This document shows, one piece after another, positions 30,470 through 41,549 of a DNA stretch of 64,000 bases. Origin of the DNA: Flammeovirgaceae bacterium (GTDB lineage Bacteria; Bacteroidota; Bacteroidia; Cytophagales; Cyclobacteriaceae); assembly GCA_016712035.1 (NCBI GenBank), contig JADJRT010000012.1, positions 1 to 64,000 on the forward strand, read 5' to 3'. Position 1 is the stretch's first letter. Each line of letters starts with the position of its first letter. The notes under the pieces are model-generated. The model was not told the DNA's origin, did no database searches, and worked only from the letters and a program-made list of their open reading frames with translations. Both the position numbers and the translations under genes were made by a program.

Positions 30470-32185
30470 AGCTTAGTTTAATATGTTTTTTAAAAGTATC
30501 AAATGATTGCTTGGCAGACTTTTGATCACTACACACTTCCATGATTTTTGTTTTACCATCGAATTTAAAAAAAATCTTTTAATCCATTTTTTAAACCTTT
30601 GGTTGTATCGATCTTGATATAGTCAAATCCAAATTCGTTAGCGAGATGATTGGCCGTAAGTTTTTGATTCGTGATGAAGTATTCGCCTTGTTCAGGAATA
30701 TTTCCGGGTCCATCGATCAGATTAAAGATTACACCACCCTGGTTATTGATCACAACGATTCTTAAGTTAGAGAGCTTGTAATTATGCCAGAAGGCATTGC
30801 GATCATAAAAAAAAGCAAGATCACCGGTTATTAAAATGTTGGGCACTTCGCTACTAAGGGCATGACCCACGGCCGTACTTGTACAGCCATCAATGCCGCT
30901 TGTGCCCCGGTTAGCATATACATGCACGCCTTTTGTTTTTCAGTTAACCCTACCAGATTAGCATACCGAACCGACATGCTATTCGCTAGGTGTAGATTGC
31001 ATCGATCGGGAAGACTGGCCAATAGTTCCTTAACAACATTCACTTCATTAAAATCAGCTGCATTGAAGTGTGTTTGGTAAGCTCGGGCCATGCGATGTTC
31101 TTCGGCCAGCCATAGTTGTGCATAGTTGGCTTTTTTTTGCAATTCAAATTTACCAATGGCAGGCGGTGCGCTCAACGATTCAAAGAATGTTTTAGGATTG
31201 CAGTGAATGATCTGTGAGATACTTTGGAATGTGTCGGCCGCGGGCCCTGCGGGCTGTATATGCCAATGTTGTCGCGGCTGATGCTTCCTTAGAAATAATT
31301 TGAGATTTTTCGAAATAACGGATTTGCCAAAGGTGATTAGTAAATCAGGTTGCAACGATTGCTGAATGGATTCGCCACACGAAGCTAAAAATACATCAGA
31401 ATACCTGATATTTCCCTTCAAGGAGTGAAAATTAGAAATAATATCTCCGGTCAGCGCAGCTTTATTTGCTTTGGAGAATTTCTCAATTCCTTTTGCTAAT
31501 CCCGAATTATAGTCTTGTTGCCCAGCAACGATTAACACCTTGTTAAAGGATGCCAGAGTTTCTGTAAGATTTTTTGATCTTCTTTTGAGATTAATTGCTC
31601 GGACTTACCTACAGCAACTTTTTTTACTTTTTTATTAAAGCCAATCTTTTCATTTACTTCAGGATAAAGAGGTTCTCGTAGGGGCACATTAATATGCACT
31701 GGACCCTTGGGGTATTCTTGAGATAATAGAATGGCTTCATTAATTATTCTATGAATATGCCAGGGTGTTTCCTGATGATTGTAATCCTGGGGGAGCTCAT
31801 AATATTTCTTGACATGCTTACCAAAAAGATTATCCTGGCGAATAGTTTGACCATCCTGTTGATCAAGCCATTCTTTCGGGCGATCGGCAGTTAAAATAAT
31901 TAAAGGTGTTTCTTGAAAATAAGCTTCGGCCACAGCCGGTGCAAAATTGTACGCTGCTGAACCGGAAGTGCACACTAAGACTGCTGGCATTCGTGTTTGC
32001 TGGGCAATACCTAAGGCAACAAAACCAGCACTTCGTTCATCACTTACCGTGCGGCAAGTAATTTCCTCATGTCTGGAAAACGCCAAGGTGAGAGGTGCAC
32101 ACCGCGAGCCTGGGCAAACGATTGCCTGATGGATTCCATGCCAGGCACAAATTTCAGCAATATCGAAAATAGGTTGAAGGCGCAA
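30459..32185 (-). CDS. menD: SEPHCHC synthase (MenD, frameshifted)
   Basis: The thiamine-diphosphate enzyme joining isochorismate and 2-oxoglutarate. About 575 residues when joined. The N-terminal domain has CPGSRCAPLTLAF, DERSAGFVALG and CTSGSAAYNFAPAVAEA. The middle domain follows the break near 31535 (VLIVAGQQDYN). The ThDP/Mg site begins with NRGTSGIDGCTSTAVG, one frame over from near 30920, and GDLAFFYDRNAFW. A last break near 30567 (T8 run) gives the tail FDGKTKIMEVCSDQK to SYES, ending inside the menB start. It begins 9 bases after menF. All three breaks fall in or beside short homopolymers. Confidence 0.9.
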
Positions 32186-32194
32186 AGGGAAGGT

Positions 32195-33348
32195 TTATTG
32201 AGTAATTATATTTTGAAGGGTAAGCATCTTCATTTCTGTTTCCATCCATTCAGTTTCACTGACTGAATCTGCCGTAACGCCAGCCCCGGCATATATTCTT
32301 ACTTTATCTTCAAAAATTTGCATACACCGTAAGTTTACATAGATGTGACTTTCTTCTTTCAGATTTACAGGTCCTAAGTAACCACTATAAAATTGCCGAT
32401 CGAAACCCTCGTGTTCCTTTAGAAAAGCGAGGGAATTTTCAAGGGGCATTCCACAAACTGCAGAGGTTGGATGTAATAATTTTAACATGACCGAACCCAG
32501 CTGAGGAAAGTTGGTAGCCGCCATATCAACTTCGTATTCTGTTTTCAGATGCAGAAGATTTCCTGCAACTATAGTTTTAGGGCCATGTTCTTCATACTCG
32601 CGCAAGCGAATCTTTTTAAAGCAATTAATGATGTATCGACAAACCAATGCCTGCTCCTCTATTTCCTTTTGAGTCCAGGCTACATATTTTAAATTAATAT
32701 CAGGTGTGTAGGGCAAATGTACCTGCTAGTGCTACAGTTCTAAATTTATTTTGTACTACACTCGCTAGAAGTTCTGTGTAGCACCCACCCACGTTCCGGT
32801 TTCAGGAGAAGAAACCAATGAAACAAGGGCCAGGGGATGCTTGCATAGTTGATTGAATACATCAAGCAAATCGAAATTTTGCTTCGGGTTATGTCCTTAA
32901 AGCGAGCCGGCACTATTTTTTCTAGATTTCCAGAATCTATTGACGCCACACCGCGTTCTACTAATTTTTGAAAGTCAGGCGCAGTGGAGTTGTCCATCAG
33001 TGGAAGATAATGAGAATACGATATCTCTTTTTCTTCCGAATCCCATTCCGGGTTAACTGTTCCATCGATTAACAAACCAGTTTCGAAGATGAATAAATCA
33101 TCGGCCGGGAAAAATATTTTTTTGCGATCTGGATAAAAAGGACTGAACACAAAACCAGGTTCTGAGTCTTCAAGACTAACTTCAGCTAATTTTTTAATCC
33201 CGGAAGTACTTATGATAAGATGTTTTTTATCGATACCAGGTGCCTTCCACAAAGTGAAGCTATGACCTTGACTTATTGCTTCATGGATAGCATGAATAAT
33301 TATTTTTTTCTCCTCTCGGTTGATTGACTTTTTTTCAGTTGAGATCAT
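32195..33348 (-). CDS. menF: Isochorismate synthase (MenF, frameshifted)
   Basis: Converts chorismate to isochorismate, the entry step to menaquinone. It is a chorismate-binding (anthranilate synthase component I-like) protein of about 385 residues when joined. The first frame holds NLEKIVPARFKDI, the family's catalytic-Lys region. The middle, one frame over, reads LLDVFNQLCKHPLALVSLVSSPETGTWVGATP-like sequence (32780-32900). Another frame gives ELLASVVQNKFRTVALAGT (near 32740), and the last has YAGAGVTADSVSETEWMETEMK. At least three breaks lie within 32700-32900. It is the first gene of menF-menD-menB-menE, after the menI-like gene by 8 bases. Confidence 0.88.
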
Positions 33349-33356
33349 TTCAATTC

Positions 33357-33782
33357 CTAACGCTTATCAATAATTGCCATGGTAATCCGACTAATGCACA
33401 CCAATTCCTGAATTTCATTTAAAATACGAATCTCCCATACATGGGTTTTCTTACCGATATGTAAAGGTTTGGTTGTTCCATATACATAACCCTCTTTGGC
33501 ACTCTTAACGTGGTTTGCATTAATTTCAAGCCCCACACAGTATTGCGTATTTCGATCAATACAACAATTGGTTGTTATATTTCCCAGTGTTTCGGCCAAC
33601 GTTACAGATGCTCCCCCATGTAACAACCCAAGGGGTTGTTGAGTTCTGTTATCGACAGGCATTTTTGCCGATATCGAATCATCGTTTATCGAAATAAATT
33701 CAATACCCAAATGGCTAACCATCGTGTTGGTGGAAAGTTTATTTAACGAATCGAGTGTTAGTCCAGGCTTAAATACAGACAT
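33357..33782 (-). CDS. menI: Hotdog-fold thioesterase, probable DHNA-CoA hydrolase (MenI-like)
   Basis: A 141-residue PaaI/YdiI-type thioesterase. MPVDNRTQQPLGLLHGGASVTLAETLG is the family core: the HGG loop and the catalytic Glu of LAETLG are present. YdiI/MenI relatives hydrolyse 1,4-dihydroxy-2-naphthoyl-CoA. The position directly ahead of menF in the same direction supports that role. The frame is open to 33887, but the ATG at 33782 (MSVFKPGL) fits the family and avoids overlap with the divergent phosphatase gene. Confidence 0.82.
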   Translation of the reverse strand: MSVFKPGLTLDSLNKLSTNTMVSHLGIEFISINDDSISAKMPVDNRTQQPLGLLHGGASVTLAETLGNITTNCCIDRNTQYCVGLEINANHVKSAKEGYVYGTTKPLHIGKKTHVWEIRILNEIQELVCISRITMAIIDKR

Positions 33783-33815
33783 TGGAGTAAAGCATGCGAG
33801 TTTAAACAATTTCGC

Positions 33816-33823
33816 TATTTTTG
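33816..33823 (+). promoter_or_regulatory. -7 box (TATTTTTG) ahead of the histidine phosphatase gene
   Basis: An exact match to the Bacteroidota -7 consensus TAnnTTTG, 31 bases before the start codon at 33855. No good -33 TTTG is visible at the usual distance, so this is tentative. Confidence 0.35.
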
Positions 33824-33854
33824 CGCCCGCAAAGCGGCCTGAAATTAGGTAGAA

Positions 33855-34517
33855 ATGATGAGCAAAAAAATATATATCATCCGGCACGGGCAGACAGATT
33901 ACAATCTGAAGGGTATCGTGCAGGGGAGTGGGGTTGACTCATCCTTAAACGATCGGGGGCGCGAACAAGCGCACAATTTTTTCCACCACTACAAGGATGT
34001 GGCCTTCGATAAGATTTATACTTCGGCTCTTAAAAGAACCAGCGAATCGGTTGAGGATTTTTTGGTGAAAGGAATACTATCGGAAAGCCTTACAGGTTTA
34101 AATGAGATAAGTTGGGGGGCGAAAGAAGGACAGCGAATAACTCCTGAGGAAGATGCTTATTACCATTGGATGCTGAACCAATGGCAATTAGGTCAAACGA
34201 ATGAACGGATTGAAGGTGGTGAAAGTCCTGATGATGTTTCGAAGCGTCAAGAGGTAGCATTGAAGCACATTTTGAACAACAGGATGGAGTCTACGGTATT
34301 GGTTTGTATGCATGGCAGGGCTATGCGAATTCTTTTATGCAAACTCTTGAATTATCCGCTGCGATGCATGGATATGTTTGAACACGAGAATCTGTGTCTC
34401 TATTTGGTGGAGGGTACTGGTTCAAGTTTTTCGATTAGAAAATACAATGACACAACTCATTTGAAGGAAATACACAAGAGTGACGATAGCCGATTGATTC
34501 AAGCTATTACGCCTTAA
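33855..34517 (+). CDS. Histidine phosphatase family protein (phosphoglycerate mutase-like)
   Basis: A 220-residue branch 1 histidine phosphatase. The RHGQT motif (10-14) supplies the phospho-accepting His. TSALKRTSESVEDF holds the substrate Arg, and CMHGRAMRILLC near residue 155 holds the second catalytic His. LNEISWGAKEGQ is the expected acid region. The substrate cannot be told: relatives act on phosphoglycerate, fructose-2,6-bisphosphate or alpha-ribazole phosphate. It is divergent from the men operon and overlaps the convergent TPR gene by 11 bases. Intact. Confidence 0.88.
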   Translation: MMSKKIYIIRHGQTDYNLKGIVQGSGVDSSLNDRGREQAHNFFHHYKDVAFDKIYTSALKRTSESVEDFLVKGILSESLTGLNEISWGAKEGQRITPEEDAYYHWMLNQWQLGQTNERIEGGESPDDVSKRQEVALKHILNNRMESTVLVCMHGRAMRILLCKLLNYPLRCMDMFEHENLCLYLVEGTGSSFSIRKYNDTTHLKEIHKSDDSRLIQAITP

Positions 34518-36003
34518 CTGTAGTAAGCCATTCTAATTCAGTTCGGGCTTTGCTATCGATGCTGTTTTTATACTCGTGTTTTGGATAGTTAAGGGCTTGA
34601 GAAAAATATTTTTTTGCAGCGACAAAATCTTTTTGGTCTTTGGCAATATAGCCTAATTGTAATGCTGAATTGGCACCAAAATACCACGGATTATTTTTGG
34701 TCATATCAATGCTTTGCTGGTAAAAAAGTTTTGCCACAGAAAGTTCACCCATGCGATGGGCGAGCCGTGCTTTCCGATAATAGTACTCTGTTCGGTCTTT
34801 ATCCGTTTTTAAATCTGTCGGTGTAATAGTTTGCAAGGTAGCAGACGCTTCTTTGTAGTAACCGCCATCCGTACTAAATCTTACCTTTAACAGTTTCCTG
34901 TTTGGAAATTCGGTTTCTTCCAATTGTTTGGCGGCATATCGATCGGGTTCAGCTTTATCGGTACCCGTAGTTTTTGCCTTATCAAAATTAGCTTTAGCAG
35001 ATTTGGTGTCGCCCATTAACCAGTAGTCAAGCGATATTTTAAAGTAGGAATCCTTCTTGAAACTAACACTGGGATAGTTTTTAATAAACCGCTGATATGA
35101 AGCAATTGACTTCTCATAGTCACCTTTTTGCATAAGCACTTCGCCACGCAAGTAGTCGATGTAGTAGATGGGCAATCCCTGCGCTTGCTGATCAATCTTT
35201 TGAATAAGACTAAGCGCTTCATCGCTTTGGCCATCTTTTATAAGCATGTTGACACCCAAAAATAAAAGCAACCGATTATCGGGTTGATCTTTGAGACACA
35301 TGGAAATTCCGTCAGCCGCCTCTGGAAATTGTTGATTTAGAAATCCCTTTACCGTATAGAAAAGGATGGTAGCCTCCATACTTAATGATGATTTGGAATT
35401 TCTAAGTTCGGTAAACTGCTTTTGGCCCGTGCTTACCGAACCTTTCATCCCTAAGAGGCTTACAAACCACTTATATTTATCAGGCACAGAACCTAACATT
35501 ACCTGGATAACGCCACTTGTTTTTTTTATTGGAATAAACTCGGGATTTCTTTAAACAATCATTAGCCAGCTGATAGGCTTTACGAATTGACATAACCGCA
35601 TTTATATCCTGACTGAGATTGAGAAAACAAAAACCCGTTGCAAATTAAGTTCTGCTTGTAAGAAAAGGGTTTCAGGGCCAACGGGTAACCCCTCCAAATA
35701 TTTTAGGCGCTCTTTAAATCGTAAGTCAATCTGTTCAAAGGCCTTATGATCTTCAGTAATTAATATATAAACGGTTTCATTTAAACTTTCTACATAAAGT
35801 TTATGAAACTCATTGGTCTTTATTCTTTTTAAGTATTCGGTAGCCTTATCGGGCTGAAGAGAGAAAACTATGTTATAGGCTTTTTGCAATTCGGTATCGA
35901 ATTGCCAAATCATATCATTAGCCTGTAGAGGTATAAAAAATAAAAAAAGGCAAGTGGATATGCCTGCCTTTTTAATATTTGCTATGATTTTGTCGCTATA
36001 CAA
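34507..36003 (-). CDS. Secreted TPR-repeat protein (frameshifted)
   Basis: About 500 residues. The N-terminus is a signal peptide (ISTCLFLFFIPLQAND). The rest is alpha-solenoid TPR: AEYLKRIKTNEF region, LLFLGVNMLIKDGQSDEALSLI, GEVLMQKGDYEKSIASYQRFIKNYP, YYRKARLAHRMGELSVAKLFYQQSI, LQLGYIAKDQKDFVAAKKYFSQAL. The frame changes near 35620 (ending RVFVFSISVRI) to FCFLNLSQDINAVMSIRKAYQ, and again near 35530 to FIPIKKTSGVIQVMLGS. It is probably a periplasmic scaffold whose partners are unknown. It overlaps the end of the coiled-coil gene by 8 bases. Confidence 0.75.
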
Positions 36004-36787
36004 CCTTTTTGGTTTTTTTTACTGGTGCCGCCTTTTTTGGTTTTGGCTCTTCTTCCATAGATCCTAAATCTACATCAGCCAAAATTCTGCCAGAATGCTC
36101 GTCTATAACAATTTTTTTCTTTTCGCGAATCTCAGCAATTTTTTGGGGAGGAATAATGATGTTGCAACCTTCTGCAGCACCTCGTACTACCCGCACAACG
36201 GCTAATCCATTCGATAAATTAGTTCTTAAACGCGTATAATGCTTAAGAAGTTTATCTTCAATTTTCTTAGTTGCCTTTTCCCGCTCTACCATTAATTTTT
36301 TCTCCTCTTCCTGGCTTTCGTTCAAAATTCCTTCAAGCTCATCTTTCTTGTTCTGAAGATCGGCTTCTCTTTCCTTAATAACCGTCTCAATGGTGCCTAT
36401 ATCGCTCTTCTTTAGTTCAATTTTATCTTTCGACTCTTTAATCTTTTTCTCACAAATCTGTACCTCAAGCTCTTGAAGTTCAATTTCCTTGGTAATAGCA
36501 TCAAACTCGCGGTTATTCTTAACGTTTTTCTGCTGCTCGTTGTATTTTTTGGTAAGCTTTTCAGCTTCCTTAATAGCCTCTTTGTTTTTCTTAATGCCTT
36601 CTTCTAATTCCTTCAGGTCAGTCTCAAAACGCCCTAATCGGGTGCGATATCCCTCCATTTCATCTTCCAGGTCCTGAACCTCATCGGGCAGGTCACCTCT
36701 CAGTTTTTTGAGTTCGTCCAGTTTTGAGTCTATGGATTGTAGTTTTACTAAGGCTTCTAATTTTTGTGCAACTGTTTGATTTTCCAT
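35996..36787 (-). CDS. Coiled-coil protein of the C4 zinc-ribbon (DUF164/zf-RING_7) family, ribbon degenerate
   Basis: A 263-residue cytosolic protein. Residues about 5-195 form long coiled coils (LVKLQSIDSKLDELKKLRGDLP at the start, then Glu/Lys heptads). The C-terminal ribbon motif normally has four Cys as two CxxC pairs, around PPQK and GRIL. Here the segment reads GAAEGCNIIIPPQKI...VIDEHSGRIL, so only one of the four Cys remains. The last 25 residues are basic (KPKKAAPVKKTKKVV). The family may link to ribosome or cell-envelope functions, but its role is unclear. It is co-directional with Nif3, 3 bases apart, a common pairing. Confidence 0.85.
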   Translation of the reverse strand: MENQTVAQKLEALVKLQSIDSKLDELKKLRGDLPDEVQDLEDEMEGYRTRLGRFETDLKELEEGIKKNKEAIKEAEKLTKKYNEQQKNVKNNREFDAITKEIELQELEVQICEKKIKESKDKIELKKSDIGTIETVIKEREADLQNKKDELEGILNESQEEEKKLMVEREKATKKIEDKLLKHYTRLRTNLSNGLAVVRVVRGAAEGCNIIIPPQKIAEIREKKKIVIDEHSGRILADVDLGSMEEEPKPKKAAPVKKTKKVV

Positions 36788-36790
36788 TAC

Positions 36791-37893
36791 TTACAGGTAG
36801 CTAATTGGATTGGTTACGACATTTGAAAAAATGATTGCAAAAGTAGGGAATTTTTCTTGCAAATACTCACCAATGAGCTCTTTCGTGAATTGTTCGCTCT
36901 CATAATGGCCAATATCGGCTACTGTGATTTTGTTGTCGGCATCAAAGAATTCGTGGTATTTGAAATCGGCCGATATAAATACATCTGCACCTTTCGCAAT
37001 GGCCTGTGGCAACAAGAAAACTGCCCGCTCCCCGCAAAGGGCCACTTTGGTTATATGCTTTGCATGGATGTTTGTGTACCGGACACAGTTGGTATCCATC
37101 ACTGTTTTCAATCTATTTAGAAAGCCTAATGACTCTTCCGGGACAGGTAATTCCCCAAGCATACCTGAGCCTACCTCTTGATTTTGATTAGCAAGATCTG
37201 ATACATAGTAGGCAACTTCCTCATACGGATGACTTTGCCTCAAAGCCGTAAGTATTTTTGTTAAAAGAAGCTTAGGAAAATCATTTCCACCCTCGTCTCT
37301 TTTTGTTTTCTCGAGTTTCCCTTTTGATCCCGCAAAGGGTTTAGAATTTTCAGTAGGTAGATAAGCGCCCATACCTTCTGAAGAGAAACTGCAATGCGAA
37401 TAATTTCCGACATGACCGGCACCAGCATCGTGCAGGGCACTTATCACTTTTTCAGTATAGTCGAGCGGAATGAACGTGACGATTTTTGATAATGTATTTT
37501 GCCTGGGCGACAAGACCTGAAGATTTTTGAGTCCGAGTCGATCGGCAATTTTTTTGTTAACACCCTGAATTACGTTATCAAGATTGGTGTGGATAGCGTA
37601 GATAGCAATTTGATTGCGGATCGCCTTTATCAATACACGCTCTACATAAGTATTGCCAGTAAGTCTCTTGACTCCTTTAAACAGAATGGGGTGGTGGGCG
37701 ATGATTAAATTGCAGGATTTGGAAATAGCCTCCTCAACAACGGCTTCTGTACAATCCAGCGTAACGAGAATACTTTTTACATCATCAGCTGCCTGACCCG
37801 TTATCAATCCACTGTTATCATATTCTTCCTGGTACTGCGGTGGCGCGAGTTTTCAAGACTTTCGATTACCTGTTTTATAGTTATTGTAGCCAT
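36791..37893 (-). CDS. Nif3-like dinuclear metal-centre protein (one frameshift)
   Basis: About 367 residues, the long Nif3/YqfO form with an inserted PII/CutA-like domain in the middle (about residues 130-235). Metal ligands are visible: IIAHHPILF, IHTNLD and DIGHYESEQ. The true start is ATG 37893 (MATITIKQVIESLE). One base near 37850 shifts the frame so that LAPPQYQEEYDNSGLITG joins the main frame. Proposed roles are as a metal-dependent hydrolase or GTP cyclohydrolase-like protein, none proven. It is divergent from lpxK, 50 bases apart. Confidence 0.88.
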
Positions 37894-37902
37894 CGATTTA
37901 TG

Positions 37903-37910
37903 TACTTTTG
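37903..37910 (+). promoter_or_regulatory. -7 box (TACTTTTG) ahead of lpxK
   Basis: An exact TAnnTTTG match 33 bases before the lpxK start, with TTG at 37884-37886 about 16 bases upstream as a possible -33 element. It lies in the short divergent gap between nif3 and lpxK. Confidence 0.4.
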
Positions 37911-37943
37911 ACCAAAAATAACGAAAGATCACGGCAGTGCTTT

Positions 37944-39016
37944 ATGCATCTGTTAAAGTACCTTCTGTTACCCTTTGCCTGGCTTTATAATCTGATCACG
38001 AGGCTAAGAAATTATCTCTATGATATCGGACATAAAAAGTCTTTTCAATTTGATACGATTGTTATCAGTGTTGGTAATTTAAATGTAGGGGGATCGGGTA
38101 AAACGCCTATGGTCGAATACTTGATTCGATTATTATGCAGCCAATATAAGGTAGCTACCCTAAGCCGAGGGTATGGTAGAAAGACAAAAGGGTTTCGTAT
38201 CGCAAAGGATGATGACACAGCCCTTACCTTGGGTGATGAGCCTTACCAGATTTTTAGAAAGTTTAAGGAAAGGATTGTAGTTGCAGTTGGAAGACAGGGC
38301 ATTGGCCATTCCCACTATTTTAAATGAGTGTCCAGAAGTTCAAGTAATTTTAATGGACGATGCTTTTCAACATCGGGCCGTTGTTCCTCAATTCTCAATT
38401 TTGGTTACAGACTACAACAAGCCTTTTTATAAGGACTTCCTTATGCCTTTCGGTCGACTGAGGGAGGCAGGGATGGTGCTGCGCGGGCTGACGTGGTAGT
38501 GATGACTAAATGTGCTGATCTTAATTCAGATACAGAAAATTTAATCCGCCAGAAGCTTGAGAATCAGGCAGGTTCTAAGCCCGTTTTTTTTAGCCGTTTG
38601 AAGTACAATTCTCCGCTTGGGATAGATCATGCTCAATCCATAAGTAATGATATTGTGTTGGTTTCTGCTTTAGCCAATAACAGTTCGTTTGCGCATGCAA
38701 TAGCAAAGGATTTTAAGGTACATCACCATGTGAGATTTCCAGATCATCATGTGTATTCGATCTCAGATATTATTTCGATACATCAAAAGGCTGAGGATTG
38801 TAAGGCTGATTCGATTCTTACTACAGAAAAGGATATGGTTAAACTTATTGTTCCAGCCTTGGTAAATGAAGTCAGCAAAAAAAATGGTTTTATGTACCCA
38901 TTGAAGCCACCTTTATAAAGAATGGTGCGGAATTTGACGTAATGATTAAAGAGCTCGTTAAAGAAAATCTGGCGAAACTGGCGGCAAGCATCGAAAAACC
39001 AGAGGCTCTTTCCTAA
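37944..39016 (+). CDS. lpxK: Tetraacyldisaccharide 4'-kinase (LpxK, frameshifted)
   Basis: Phosphorylates the 4' position of the lipid A disaccharide at the inner membrane. About 355 residues. The ATG at 37944 starts MHLLKYLLLPFAWLYN, the membrane-anchoring N-terminus. SVGNLNVGGSGKTPMVEYL is the P-loop. LSRGYGRKTKGF and MDDAFQHRAV (catalytic Asp-Asp and His) follow, then LTTEKDMVKL near the end. Breaks lie near 38290, 38480 (REAG/ADVVVMTKCAD) and 38880, after which WFYVPIEATF leads to the stop at 39016. Presence of lpxK shows a lipid A outer membrane. Confidence 0.92.
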
Positions 39017-39029
39017 TTCTAATCTATTT

Positions 39030-40956
39030 TTGCGCGTGTTTTTAAAAAAGTGCCATCTAATATTTTTTATTTTCCTGACAGGAAGTTTAAACTTGCTGGC
39101 GCAGGAAGAAACTCCAACACGGTCGGGCAGAGGATCTCAGATTCTTGATGATTCAACGGTAAACGTATATGGCCCCAATACCACCAAATGGATTACTGAA
39201 AACAACATATTTCAGAATAAGGGCGATTATCAACCGCTTGATACGATGTTGAGCAACTATCATCGATGGACCTATATTCAGAGCTCTAATAATTTTTATC
39301 ATAACCTTGGCAATGTTGGCACAGCCCTAAATCCTATCTTTTACAAGCACCAACCAAAATAGGAGCGACTCCAGGGTTCACCTCGTATGGGAAGTACTTT
39401 GATACCGAAGAGCCGCTAATTTTTGATACTAAATCACCCTACACAAGAATATTTTTTAGTTTGGGGTGGCGAAGGTCGCGCTATGTCTCGGATTGAGTTT
39501 AGTAGAAATATTACCCCCCGTTGGAATTTTGGTTTCAACTACAGGCCAATTCTGGTCGACAAACAAATTCAACGGCAAGGTAAAGGCGACCGGCAAACCA
39601 TCAGTCAATACTATGATTTTCATTCTTCTTATAAATCAGAAAACGAACGATATTTTATTACAGGAAATTACAGGCGAATCCGCCATCGGGTGAATGAGAA
39701 TGGTGGAATCTTATTAACCCGAGACACAACGATCAATGGTTATTACGACCCTAACGCTCAACCTTATCTATTAGCAGCCAAAACGGAAGAACTACGAAAT
39801 GTATTTCATATCTATCATCAATATCAACTTGCCTCACCTTTACAGGTTTATCACAAACTAAATTTGTCGCGACAGGAAAACATTTTTAATGATACCCGAA
39901 GCAGCGAAGTAAACTATGATAAATACTTTTATATACGAATCCGGATCAAGACATAAATACTCAGGATGTTAATGATGCCGTACGTTTTAAATCAATTACC
40001 AACGAGGTGGGGATGAAAGGGAATGCGGCATTTCTTTTCTATAGTTTTTATTACAAGATGCGAACCTATAGTACATTTTAACGAGTATGTAGATGAAACA
40101 CAATTGTCCTTTAAGAATGATGGTATTGAAAATTATCTGGGTGGGCAGATTGACTTCCGGTTCGATTCTTTAGGCGAACTATCCTCGAGTGCTGAGTATT
40201 TACTGGGGGATACTATAAATTAAATGCCCAGTTAAGCACTCCTTGGCTTGAGGCAACCGGAATCAGCTCCTTGTCGAAAGCTCCTTTTTGCCATTCGCGT
40301 ATCGCGGAAGTCACAATTCATGGGTAAACGATTTTTCAGATCCTTTTCTTTAACCAGTTATCTGGCTTTATTAAAACCTGGGTTGGTGGACTTTCGGTTG
40401 CACCGGGCATTACGTATACATCGCAGAATAATTACATTTATTATAAGGAGAATAAGGTTGCAGGCGAACAGGAGGTAATTCCGGTTCAATCTTCCGGTAG
40501 TCAACAAATACTGGCTCCGGAGTTAAGGATGTCAGTCCGCTTTTTTGCGGCATGTTTATCTAAGACCTCAGGTTTTGTATTCTAAACTTCTTAGTAACGA
40601 TGATCAGGCCATTCGTATACCGGAATGGTTTGCCAATGTGCAACTGGCCTATGAAAATTTTCTATTCAAGGATAATCTTCAACTTCAGGCTGGGATCGAT
40701 TTTCATTGGCGGTCCGATTATACCGCGCTGGGTTATGCACCGGCTATTCAACAATATTATGTGCAAGACGATTTTGTGAGTCCGGCTTTCCCGTTGGTGG
40801 ATGTTTTCTAAATGGAAAAATGAAACGTGGACGAGTTCTTCTTCAAATACTCTAACCTGGTTCAGTTAATTACACAGTCTGGATACATACCAACGCCAGG
40901 CTATCGGGTCAAAGAAATATTCTTGATTTTGGGTTTGATCTATTTTATTCGATTGA
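39030..40956 (+). CDS. Putative porin (Porin_10 type, heavily frameshifted)
   Basis: About 640 residues when joined. The start is TTG 39030 or GTG 39036, followed by a signal peptide (FFIFLTGSLNLLAQEE). The segments SRNITPRWNFGFNYRPI, YHQYQLASPLQVYHKLNL, LQLAYENFLFKDNLQLQAGIDFHW and VQLITQSGYIPTPGYRV match the beta-strand style of Bacteroidota putative porins. At least six breaks occur between 39360 and 40950. The end, DFGFDLFY then F-D-stop at 40956, has the aromatic C-terminus of an outer-membrane barrel. TATTTTTG at 39025 resembles a -7 box but sits too close to the start to be convincing. The stop overlaps the miaE start (TGATG). Confidence 0.8.
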
Positions 40957-41549
40957 TGGAAAAGCATGTACTAGGATTACAGCTGCCAACAGACCCCCGG
41001 TGGGTAAACATTGCTGAGAAAAACATTGAAGAGATCTTAATCGATCATGCGTATTGTGAGCAGAAGGCGGCTTCATCGTGTATTTCGTTGATCATTTTAT
41101 ACCCAGAAAAGAAAAGACTAGTTGAAGAGCTAACGCCTATCGTAGCAGAGGAATGGGGTCACTTTGAACGGGTTCTGGAGCAATTGACTAAACGTGGGTT
41201 TCACTTAGGATTTCCGCGTAAAGATGAATATGTGGAGCACTTGCAAAGTATTATTAAGAGGGGTGGAAGTAGGGAGCAACAATTAGTGGAAAAATTATTA
41301 ATCAATGCATTGATTGAAGCGCGCAGTTGCGAACGCTTTAGAATATTGTGGAAAGAAATTGGCGACAAGGAATTGAGTTTGTTTTATTACGAACTGATGG
41401 TATCGGAAGCTAGTCATTATAAAAACTTTTTGGCTCTTGCTAAGGAATATCTGAAGCCAGAGCTTGTTGAAGCTCGCTGGCGCGAAATTCTTGTATCGGA
41501 AGCTGTGATCATGAAAAGCCTGGAGGTTCGGGAGGATAGATTTCATTGA
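40956..41549 (+). CDS. miaE: tRNA-(ms2io6A)-hydroxylase-like protein (MiaE family)
   Basis: A 197-residue ferritin-like di-iron protein resembling MiaE, which hydroxylates the isopentenyl side chain at A37 of tRNA. Iron ligands appear in order: IEEILIDHAYCEQKAASS, AEEWGHFERVLEQL, NALIEARSCERF, and MVSEASHYKNF. The frame is open further upstream only because the porin tail is shifted into it. The ATG at 40956 (MEKHVLGLQLPTD) fits family length and makes a TGATG junction. The stop abuts the stop of the convergent BNR gene with no gap. Confidence 0.88.
   Translation: MEKHVLGLQLPTDPRWVNIAEKNIEEILIDHAYCEQKAASSCISLIILYPEKKRLVEELTPIVAEEWGHFERVLEQLTKRGFHLGFPRKDEYVEHLQSIIKRGGSREQQLVEKLLINALIEARSCERFRILWKEIGDKELSLFYYELMVSEASHYKNFLALAKEYLKPELVEARWREILVSEAVIMKSLEVREDRFH

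Noticed and set aside
39025..39032. TATTTTTG as promoter of the porin gene
   Set aside because: It overlaps the TTG start and lies 9 bases after lpxK; a start there would leave no ribosome-binding leader. Read-through from lpxK is simpler.
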